5,501 nucleotides of DNA from Planctomycetota bacterium. Lineage in GTDB: Bacteria; Planctomycetota; Planctomycetia; Pirellulales; Pirellulaceae. Every line of letters starts with the position of its first letter. Within the stretch, counting starts at the first letter, position 1. Where the stretch lies: the NCBI GenBank assembly GCA_023417165.1, contig JAEZGD010000272.1, forward strand, positions 1-5,501, written 5' to 3'. The notes below the pieces were generated by a model, which saw only the letters and a list, made by a program, of their open reading frames with translations, did not search any database and was not told the origin of the DNA. Positions 1 to 4,557 of the stretch are shown here, piece after piece. The translations under genes were made by a program, and so were the position numbers.

Positions 1-2
1 AT

Positions 3-767
3 GCTAAAGAAGCGAAGCAATACACTGCCGCAGACCCGGCACTAGGCAGTTTTGACACAGATTCCATTATTCGGGTCCTAGAATGGCTGGCTAAGTCTGG
101 TAACACGCACGAACTATTAAGTCACCTTGAGAGACTTGACGCCTCGAACTTATCCCAGATCAGTACGATTGCTGGCATCGGGACAATCAAAAAGGCCCTT
201 TCAATTTGGGAAGCAAACTCAACAAATGCACAAGAGGAGTTTTGGCAATCGACCATCGAGGAGTATTCCTTTGTGCTATCACAGGTATTCAGCGCGCCTG
301 TTGTTGTCTTGAAAGGTAAATCATATGTCGGTGGAAAGGGAATCGAGGGAACCGGTGGTGGTGAGGCAGATTTCTTATTGCAGAACCTACAATCAAAGCA
401 CACATTGATCGTCGAACTTAAGACGCCAATGTCACAACTCACCTACGCCACCCCTTATCGGAAGTCGACTGAGGTCTATGGCATCTCCCAGGAAGTAAGT
501 GGAGCACTTATCCAAGCTCTCAACTACAAGGACACAATGACCAAGCATTACTTTGCACTACAAAGCAATAGCAAGCAAAGCGATTTCCGCATAGTCGACC
601 CACCCTGCTTGTTGATCGTTGGCAGCGATGGCCTCTTAGATAATGATGGCAAACGCAATTCGTTCGAGTTGTTTCGAAGAAGCAATCGCGCTGTAGAGAT
701 ACTTACCTTTGACGAGCTTTTTAGAAAGACCAGACAACTACTATCTCTCCTCGAACAAGGCATATGA
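3..767 (+). CDS. sduA: Shedu anti-phage nuclease SduA (DUF4263), 5' truncated by the window
   Basis: The reading frame is open from the first bases to TGA at 765-767, giving 254 visible residues. No convincing start is present, so the N-terminus lies off the left edge; a GTG at 273 is internal to the conserved domain. The C-terminal part matches the Shedu/DUF4263 pattern: a YVGGK-like block, then GGGEADFLL with Asp at visible residue 123 (369-371), then LIVELKTP with Glu 138 and Lys 140 (414-422). Together these form a PD-(D/E)XK-type nuclease core. Downstream are the family's SQEVSGALIQALNY helix, a C-LLIVG strand and the SFELFRRS and TFDELF blocks. Shedu proteins are known as single-gene phage-defence nucleases that nick or cut DNA in the cytoplasm. 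Family members are usually 350-400 aa, so about 100 or more residues are missing. The gene is richer in AT and uses more TTA, CTA and AGT codons than the genes to its right, which suggests horizontal acquisition. Confidence 0.88.
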   Translation, partial: AKEAKQYTAADPALGSFDTDSIIRVLEWLAKSGNTHELLSHLERLDASNLSQISTIAGIGTIKKALSIWEANSTNAQEEFWQSTIEEYSFVLSQVFSAPVVVLKGKSYVGGKGIEGTGGGEADFLLQNLQSKHTLIVELKTPMSQLTYATPYRKSTEVYGISQEVSGALIQALNYKDTMTKHYFALQSNSKQSDFRIVDPPCLLIVGSDGLLDNDGKRNSFELFRRSNRAVEILTFDELFRKTRQLLSLLEQGI

Positions 768-777
768 CAGGCATATG
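759..777. repeat. Direct repeat GGCATATG, two copies over the sduA stop codon
   Basis: GGCATATG occurs at 759-766 and again at 770-777, an 11-bp period. The second copy lies within the perfect palindrome GCATATGC (771-778). The first copy contains the sduA stop codon. It could be replication slippage or a junction scar; it could also be chance, since the unit is only 8 bp. Confidence 0.4.
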
Positions 778-1043
778 CAATCACAGCATCATTCAATTTG
801 GCCCCTCTCGACTAGTGCAAAGCAGTATTGATTGGCAGAACTTCTGGACACACATTCCGCGGACATCCATCTCGTTTACTCTGGCATTGAGAAGTACTAT
901 GCAGTGCCGATGGACAACAAGTGAAAAGGCAACGACTTGAAATCAATGTCAAAGCAGCTGCAGCGCAAACGACGTTTCGAGTTCGCAATAACGAATTAGG
1001 CTTTGAATCTGCCGATTTCAACTCACGAGGGCGACACGGATGA
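764..1043 (+). pseudogene. Possible decayed gene after sduA, peptides split over three frames
   Basis: This 270-base gap has no intact gene of normal size. An ATG at 764 overlaps the sduA stop (ATGA) and opens 58 codons to TGA at 938-940. Its first ~23 residues (MTGICNHSIIQFGPSRLVQS and on) look protein-like, but later ones do not. A second frame (832-924) reads LAELLDTHSADIHLVYSGIE followed by KYYAVPMDNK, and a third (from about 906 to the stop at 1041-1043) reads QQVKRQRLEINVKAAAAQTT followed by FRVRNNELGFESADFNSRG. Joined in order, these would give one product of about 95 aa interrupted by two frame changes. I do not recognise it. It shares the lower GC of sduA and could be the relic of a second gene of the same operon. 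Alternatively, it is simply noncoding and the peptides are chance. Confidence 0.25.
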
Positions 1044-1618
1044 AAACTTCATGCTTGATCGTGGCGGTGGTGTTGTTGGCGGGGGCGGTTCGGGCGCAGG
1101 AGGGGCCGAGGAAGGCGGAGGATGAGCAGCGCAGTCCGCCGCGTGTGGCGAAGGCGAAGTATTCTGCCGAGAAGAAGACGCTCGAGGTGCAGTCGCTTGT
1201 GCCTGAGAGTGTCACGCAGTCGTATATCGTGCGCCTGCCGGTAACGGTGCAGCGCGAGGTCGATGGGAAAATCATCAGCGAAGAGTTTCAACGCGACGAA
1301 ACCCGGCAAAGGATCGTGACGAAGTGGACGCCGCTGGTGAAGGAGTATCCGCTCGACCAGATCGAAGTGCGGACGGTGAAGGGACAGAGGGCCGTGCCCA
1401 GTGAACTGCCGCGGCTGTTTGCGGGTGAGCTTCGCCCTGTCGTGCTGGTGGATCGCATCGTTTCGCACGGAGTCGGCAAGCCGGTGGTGAAGGTCGAGGA
1501 TGTTGATCCGACGTTTTTGCAATTGCTGAAAGAGAACACGCTGATCGTCTTGCTGCCGCCCGTGCCCGAGTTGCCACCGCCGCCAGTCGTTCTGCCGGCA
1601 GTGCCGCAGGGGCGTTGA
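1040..1618 (+). CDS. Secreted hypothetical protein with proline-rich C-terminus
   Basis: This 192-aa protein starts at ATG 1040 behind a GAGGG Shine-Dalgarno site (1027-1031, 8-nt gap). Residues 1-19 are a standard Sec signal peptide: MK-T, a hydrophobic core LIVAVVLLAGAV, and an A-x-A-like end VRA before Gln20. There is no lipobox, so the product is probably exported and released or periplasmic. Residues 20-45 are charged and low in complexity. Residues 46-165 look like a small folded domain rich in beta strands (SYIVRLPVTVQREVDGK, LDQIEVRTVKG, LRPVVLVDRI). The last 20 residues are a Pro/Val tail (PPVPELPPPPVVLPAVP) typical of a flexible linker or surface tail. No catalytic motif and no known family were recognised. 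GC content and third-position G/C rise abruptly at this gene compared with the sequence to its left. A repeat copy follows 65 nt after the stop. Confidence 0.8.
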   Translation: MKTSCLIVAVVLLAGAVRAQEGPRKAEDEQRSPPRVAKAKYSAEKKTLEVQSLVPESVTQSYIVRLPVTVQREVDGKIISEEFQRDETRQRIVTKWTPLVKEYPLDQIEVRTVKGQRAVPSELPRLFAGELRPVVLVDRIVSHGVGKPVVKVEDVDPTFLQLLKENTLIVLLPPVPELPPPPVVLPAVPQGR

Positions 1619-1623
1619 ATAGA

Positions 1624-1648
1624 GGACAGGTGATAGGGGGACAGGTGA
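1624..1648. repeat. Short direct repeat GGACAGGTGA x2
   Basis: The 10-mer GGACAGGTGA occurs at 1624-1633 and 1639-1648, a 15-bp period, just after the stop of the secreted-protein gene. A related ACAG follows at about 1648. It is probably simple-sequence drift in a spacer. No function is apparent. Confidence 0.5.
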
Positions 1649-1683
1649 CAGACAGTTTCGTGGAGGAGGCAGACGGTGATGGT

Positions 1684-1780
1684 GGGTGCGGGCTGCCAGG
1701 AAAAGACTTGAAGTGATGAGTCTGTGAGGGCTCGAGCCGAACAGGAACTTCAGCCCGGGCGGGACGCCTGTCGCACCCGG
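1684..1780 (+). repeat. Intergenic structured repeat, copy A
   Basis: This is the first of three same-orientation copies of a ~100 bp element. Shared blocks are GGTGCGGGC, GACTTGAAGT (GGCTTGA(A/G)GT in the others), TGAGGG, GCCGAACAGGAAC, CGGGCGGGACGCC and GCACCCGG. A hairpin GGGCG-GGA-CGCCT lies at 1757-1769, closed by a G-T pair. The ends can pair: GGGTGCG (1684-1690) is the exact reverse complement of CGCACCC (1772-1778). The central part contains the perfect palindrome GGCTCGAGCC (1729-1738). A weaker conserved tail, GATGAAAGCAAGCGG (1799-1813), suggests the element extends past the core. It lies 65 nt after one stop and 75 nt before the next start. It could be a REP/MITE-like element or a structured 3' or 5' untranslated RNA. 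Confidence 0.75.
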
Positions 1781-1854
1781 TAGAGGCGCGCGATTGAGGA
1801 TGAAAGCAAGCGGAGTAACGTGTCCCTTCCTTTGAAGAGCAGAGGTAGGAATCA

Positions 1855-2559
1855 ATGAGCAAGCCGATAGCGTTCGCGGATCCAGAGACACAGCCTGTTG
1901 GTGTGATGTTACTCGCCGGGGCGATGATGCTCCTGCAAATCGGGTGGATACTCGCCTGGGTGGCGCTGTGGATGAACGTCGAGTCAGGCTATTTGAATCG
2001 CGACGCCTGGATGCAGCAGATCGCTGGGCTTTGGGCGAGTGTTTCGCAGGTGGCGATGCTGCAAGGTATCGTGGGGCTGGTGCTGCTGCTCGCGCTGGCG
2101 CATTGGCTGTACACGATGAATCGCAACATTCGCGTGCTGGGGTACGAGCCTCGACTCACGCCGCTACTTGCCGCGCTCGGCCTGTTCTTGCCAGGCATCA
2201 ACCTTGTGTGGCTGCCGTATACGCTACTTGAGATTTGGTGGGGCAGCGATCCTGGTCGCTTGCCAGAAAGCACGCAGCCGAAAACGTTTCCGCTGTCAAT
2301 CGTGGTGTGGTTCGTGCTGCTGGTCGTGGCCGGCGTCTCAGGCATGTTCGTCCCCGCGCTGGGGCCGAAATTGGAAGCGATCGAGGCCTTCAAGAGCCAG
2401 GCGGTGTGGGGACTCGTCTCGATGGGCGCCAGCCTGGCGATGCTAGGCATGCTGATCATGGTGGTGCGCGAGATCAGCGTGCTTCAAGTCAAACGCCATC
2501 AGATCATGTTCGGCACGCCGCCTGTGGAAGCGCAGGAAGTGGTGACAGCAACGGAGTGA
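1855..2559 (+). CDS. DUF4328-like integral membrane protein
   Basis: This 234-aa protein starts at ATG 1855 behind AGGTAGGA (1843-1850). Hydrophobic segments lie at about residues 16-40, 66-86, 102-122, 147-168 and 185-205, so five membrane helices are likely. The stretch WLYTMNRNIRVLG (84-96) followed by LFLPGINLVWLPYTLLEIWW (110-129) and SDPG fits the DUF4328 pattern: W-x-Y-x-x-N-x-N-x-x-x-L-G, then a helix with P-x-x-N-L-x-x-P-Y and E-I-W. The family has no established biochemical function. It is a bacterial inner-membrane family often linked to unknown envelope roles. The C-terminal tail (208-234) is soluble and ends in acidic and Thr residues. Gene spacing gives no clear partner: 236 nt separate it from the secreted protein upstream, and repeat copies A and B flank it. 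Confidence 0.8.
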   Translation: MSKPIAFADPETQPVGVMLLAGAMMLLQIGWILAWVALWMNVESGYLNRDAWMQQIAGLWASVSQVAMLQGIVGLVLLLALAHWLYTMNRNIRVLGYEPRLTPLLAALGLFLPGINLVWLPYTLLEIWWGSDPGRLPESTQPKTFPLSIVVWFVLLVVAGVSGMFVPALGPKLEAIEAFKSQAVWGLVSMGASLAMLGMLIMVVREISVLQVKRHQIMFGTPPVEAQEVVTATE

Positions 2560-2590
2560 TTTAAGTCGGGCGAAGGCGTGCGGTTCTTAC

Positions 2591-2687
2591 AGGTGCGGGC
2601 CGGAATGAAAAGGCTTGAGGTCGTGAGTAGGTGAGGGTTCAGGCCGAACAGGAACACCAGCACGGGCCGGAGGCCCATGGCACCCGG
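2591..2687 (+). repeat. Intergenic structured repeat, copy B
   Basis: This second copy starts 32 nt after the stop of the DUF4328-like gene. It shares long blocks with copy C: AATGAAA-GGCTTGA, TGAGGGTTCA-GCCGAAC, GGAAC, CCAGCACGGGC and CCCATGGCACCCGG. The hairpin is GGGCC-GGA-GGCCC (2664-2676): compared with copies A and C, both partners of the inner pair have changed (G-C to C-G), so pairing is kept. A second small stem, GTTC/GAAC, lies at 2637-2640 and 2646-2649. The ends GGTGC (2592-2596) and GCACC (2680-2684) can also pair. A tail GATAAAAGTAGGCGG (2704-2718) resembles the tail of copy A. Confidence 0.78.
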
Positions 2688-2780
2688 CAAGTCGCATTCG
2701 GCAGATAAAAGTAGGCGGAAAATTTTGTGCGGGGCGTGTCGATTTGGAGGCGATAGGTTCGACGAATGGGTAGAAGCCGC

Positions 2781-2785
2781 GAGGG
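2781..2785 (+). promoter_or_regulatory. Shine-Dalgarno site GAGGG deciding start 2793
   Basis: GAGGG sits 7 nt before the in-frame ATG at 2793. The earlier in-frame ATG at 2766 has only a GGAGG 15 nt upstream, which is too far. The same GAGGG signal precedes three other genes in this window, which supports choosing 2793. Confidence 0.45.
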
Positions 2786-2792
2786 CCTGAGA

Positions 2793-3080
2793 ATGACTCG
2801 GGACGCGGCGGAACACCTGTTGTCGGAGGATGTTACGATGATCGCCGCCTGTCACCGCTTGCTGGACGACGCCTGGGCGTTTCGGTTGTGGAAGGGAGAG
2901 GGTCGCTGCGTGCTAGGAGACGCGGCCGATCGGGGCTGCTCGGCCGAGGAGCCGACCTTTCGCCAATGCGGCGCGTCGAACGGGGCGTCGAACGGTCGCC
3001 GGGCGTGCTTAGAACGCCTTCGCGTGGCCGCCTTAGCGGAGACGACGCAGTTCCTGAACGACGCTTTGTGCCGGAAGTAG
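2793..3080 (+). CDS. Small orphan hypothetical protein, 95 aa
   Basis: This is a short frame with high G/C in third positions and a well-placed GAGGG site. It reads MTRDAAEHLLSEDVTMIAAC..., then an amphipathic region HRLLDDAWAFRLWKGEGR, a Cys-containing segment, a duplicated ASNG-ASNG motif, and a C-terminal helix LERLRVAALAETTQFLNDAL. It has no signal peptide, membrane helix or recognised domain. In its favour are the ribosome site, and that it fills the slot between repeat copies B and C, with copy C beginning about 30 nt after its stop just as copy B does after its own upstream gene. Against it are the lack of a known family, five cysteines without a metal-site spacing, and overlapping open frames in this GC-rich stretch. 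An upstream start at 2766 would add nine residues. Confidence 0.42.
   Translation: MTRDAAEHLLSEDVTMIAACHRLLDDAWAFRLWKGEGRCVLGDAADRGCSAEEPTFRQCGASNGASNGRRACLERLRVAALAETTQFLNDALCRK
2973..2996. repeat. 12-bp tandem duplication (ASNG x2)
   Basis: GCGTCGAACGGG (2973-2984) is followed directly by GCGTCGAACGGT (2985-2996), 11 of 12 bases identical. The unit is a multiple of three and encodes Ala-Ser-Asn-Gly twice in the 95-aa frame, so the duplication preserves that reading frame. Confidence 0.7.
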
Positions 3081-3110
3081 CTGTGCAACGGTTGGCTAGG
3101 CAGACGTTGC

Positions 3111-3211
3111 TTTGTGGGTTCAGACCGTAATGAAAGGGCTTGAAGTAAAGAGGAACTGAGGGTTCAAGCCGAACCGGAACCCAGCACGGGCGGGACGCCC
3201 ATGGCACCCGG
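3111..3211 (+). repeat. Intergenic structured repeat, copy C
   Basis: This third copy starts about 30 nt after the stop of the 95-aa frame and ends 81 nt before the VOC gene. It is closest to copy B. Hairpin GGGCG-GGA-CGCCC lies at 3188-3200 with a fully paired 5-bp stem. A second hairpin GGTTC-AAGCC-GAACC lies at 3161-3175. The 3' end CATGGCACCCGG is identical to copy B. Its 5' end is more diverged, so the end-to-end pairing seen in A and B is weak here (GGGT with ACCC). A-rich GCTAAAAACAAG (3236-3247) may correspond to the tails of A and B. Confidence 0.78.
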
Positions 3212-3281
3212 CACCCATCGTGATAGGCTGATCAGGCTAAAAACAAGTTAGGCGTCTCGGTAAATCGAGTCCGGAATAGTC

Positions 3282-3287
3282 GAGGGA
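3282..3287 (+). promoter_or_regulatory. Shine-Dalgarno site GAGGGA deciding a GTG start
   Basis: GAGGGA lies 5 nt before GTG 3293. The alternative ATG at 3323 is preceded only by GAGCGG-like sequence, so the GTG start is preferred for the VOC protein. Confidence 0.6.
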
Positions 3288-3292
3288 CATCC

Positions 3293-3685
3293 GTGCAGAA
3301 CCTTCTGAGCGGCACCGAGCGGATGCGTCCTTTCGTGCCCACCAAGGATTTCGAGCTGTCCAAGCAGTTCTACGAAGCGCTCGGCTTTGAGAAGGTGCTG
3401 GATGGCGAGGTCGCGATCTTCAACGTTGCCTCGGGCGGATTCATCTTGCAGCGTTACTATCAGAAGGAATGGGCCGAGAACTTCATGCTGCAGCTCTTGG
3501 TCGATGACCTCGATCTCTGGTGGTCGCACCTACAAACCCTGGATGTTGTGACACGGTTTGGAGTGCAGGCTCCGAAGCCACCGATGATGCAGCCTTGGGG
3601 ACTGCGTACCGCCTATGTCTATGATCCGGCAGGGGTCCTCTGGCACGTCGCGCAGCGGCGCGCTGGTGCAGCCCAAGACGTTTGA
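3293..3685 (+). CDS. VOC family protein (glyoxalase/bleomycin-resistance fold)
   Basis: This 130-aa protein has the single-domain length of the vicinal oxygen chelate superfamily and its two-module pattern. Residues 11-33 (MRPFVPTKDFELSKQFYEAL-GF) match the first strand and the D-x-x-x-S-x-x-FY-x-x-LGF helix. Residues 41-54 form the paired strands (AIFNVASGGFILQR). MLQLLVDDLDLWWSHL (65-80) starts the second module, and WGLRTAYVYDPAGVLWHVAQ (102-121) is its closing strand pair with the DPxG turn. Usual metal-ligand positions look substituted: Arg12 where His is common in the first strand, and His118 where Glu is common after DPxG. A canonical glyoxalase I reaction therefore cannot be claimed; a binding or resistance role is equally possible. 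It is probably cytosolic, since there is no signal peptide. The gene stands alone, with repeat copy C upstream and a 128-nt spacer downstream. Confidence 0.85.
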   Translation: MQNLLSGTERMRPFVPTKDFELSKQFYEALGFEKVLDGEVAIFNVASGGFILQRYYQKEWAENFMLQLLVDDLDLWWSHLQTLDVVTRFGVQAPKPPMMQPWGLRTAYVYDPAGVLWHVAQRRAGAAQDV

Positions 3686-3768
3686 CTGCAGTTCCGCGCC
3701 ACTCCACTCTCCCACCCTCCACCCTCACACCTCCTTGACCAAAGGTGTCACGCTCGCGGGATCTACTC

Positions 3769-3797
3769 GGCAAATGGGTTGCAACTTGCCTTTTGCC
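3769..3797. promoter_or_regulatory. Nested palindrome upstream of the HTH gene, possible operator
   Basis: GGCAAA (3769-3774) is the reverse complement of TTTGCC (3792-3797), and between them lies the perfect 8-bp palindrome GTTGCAAC (3778-3785). GGCAA can also pair with TTGCC at 3786-3790. The element ends 16 nt before the start of the HTH protein and 4 nt before its ribosome site. It could be an operator, possibly for autoregulation, or a hairpin in the leader. This is inference from symmetry and position only. Confidence 0.35.
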
Positions 3798-3800
3798 ACG

Positions 3801-3806
3801 AGGGAG
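3801..3806 (+). promoter_or_regulatory. Shine-Dalgarno site AGGGAG deciding start 3814
   Basis: AGGGAG lies 7 nt upstream of ATG 3814. An in-frame start candidate at 3745 would add 23 residues with no comparable site and would translate across the palindrome at 3769-3797, so 3814 is preferred. Confidence 0.7.
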
Positions 3807-3813
3807 AACCACG

Positions 3814-4557
3814 ATGCGATTGATCCTACCGAGCGAGCGGAAGTTTGAGGTGTATCACGCGGTCGAAACCGATCAGTTGTCGCGGCGCGAGGCGGCGCGG
3901 CGGTTCGGCCTCTCGCCGACGCGGGTGCAGCAGATCGTGGTCGATGTGAAACAATTCATCGCGCAGCACGGTAGCGAAGACGTGCTGAACATCGCGCCGC
4001 AGATGCTGGAACTGGCGTCGCTGCGATTGTGTCACGCACGGCTCTCGCATCTGTACTCGACGACGATGCGACTCTCGCATGGGCTGGATAGCCGCCAGAC
4101 TTCGGCTTATGTGCGACTGCTGCAAACGGCTGCGCGGCTAACCATCGACCAGGCCAAAGTCGCCGGGCGGATTGGCAAAGCGCAAACCGCTTTGATCGAA
4201 GCCGGCGAGCTGAACTATGAAGTTCACGAACTGGTCTACGAAGAGGACGAAGAAACACCAGCGCTGGCCGTCGCGGAAGAGAGCGAGGCTGAAGAAGCGA
4301 CCTCGCCCCCCGCCAGAGGCTGCACAGAAAACGCCCTTTCCAGCAGCGAACCGACGGAGGAAGAACTCGCGGTGCTCACCGAGGTCGCGGCAAGTCTTGG
4401 CCCTGATGCGACTTCGGAACAGGTCGTCGCCGAGGTGATGAAGCGCGGGCTGATGCACGTCTTCGAAAATACCCCTGCACAGTCGGCGCGGGCGGCGGCT
4501 ATGCCACCAGGCGTTCCGCAAACGTTTCGATCTCTAAATCGGTCAGCGCCGCGATAA
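3814..4557 (+). CDS. HTH DNA-binding protein of unknown function
   Basis: This 247-aa protein has an N-terminal helix-turn-helix at about residues 21-42 (QLSRREAARRFGLSPTRVQQ-IV): a first helix with the REAARRFG signature, the turn at GLS, and a recognition helix PTRVQQIV. It resembles sigma-region-4 or resolvase-type HTHs. Residues 43-135 are predicted helical (FIAQHG, APQMLELASLRLCHARLSHL, RQTSAYVRLLQTAARLTIDQ, RIGKAQTALIEAG). Residues 136-185 form a very acidic, low-complexity linker (YEEDEETPALAVAEESEAEE). A short helical segment (EEELAVLTEVAASLG) follows, then a basic Pro/Ser-rich end. No enzyme motif is visible. It could be a transcription factor, or an adaptor resembling a phage terminase small subunit, but no phage genes are nearby. 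The last 20 codons (4498-4557) lie on the antisense of the kinase C-terminus, so this end may be a recent extension. Confidence 0.75.
   Translation: MRLILPSERKFEVYHAVETDQLSRREAARRFGLSPTRVQQIVVDVKQFIAQHGSEDVLNIAPQMLELASLRLCHARLSHLYSTTMRLSHGLDSRQTSAYVRLLQTAARLTIDQAKVAGRIGKAQTALIEAGELNYEVHELVYEEDEETPALAVAEESEAEEATSPPARGCTENALSSSEPTEEELAVLTEVAASLGPDATSEQVVAEVMKRGLMHVFENTPAQSARAAAMPPGVPQTFRSLNRSAPR

Noticed and set aside
1049..1891. Long minus-strand open frame across the secreted-protein gene and repeat copy A
   Set aside because: It is antisense to a gene with signal peptide and ribosome site. Its product is Arg/His/Leu-rich with no domain, and part of it (LPGA-G--P-L-FLFG) recurs in another antisense frame only because both translate the repeat element.
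2499..2855. Minus-strand frame over repeat copy B resembling the frame over copy A
   Set aside because: The similarity comes from the shared repeat read in the same frame, not from homologous proteins. There is no ribosome site, and it overlaps the end of the membrane-protein gene.
3161..3180. GGTTCAAGCCGAACC resembling a tRNA T-arm
   Set aside because: There is no acceptor stem, anticodon arm or D-arm at the right distance. The hairpin belongs to the repeat and varies between copies.
2833..3207. Minus-strand frame of 124 codons over the small orphan gene and repeat copy C
   Set aside because: It is Arg/Pro/Ser-rich low-complexity translation, overlaps the better supported plus-strand frame, and runs through the repeat.
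3686..3813. Possible terminator in the spacer after the VOC gene
   Set aside because: The spacer has a pyrimidine-rich run (CTCCCACCCTCCACCCTCAC) but no GC stem followed by a T-tract. The palindrome at its right end fits an operator or leader better.
3745..3813. Upstream start for the HTH protein at 3745
   Set aside because: It lacks a ribosome site, while 3814 has AGGGAG at 7 nt. The extra 23 codons run through the palindrome and have no HTH-family character.
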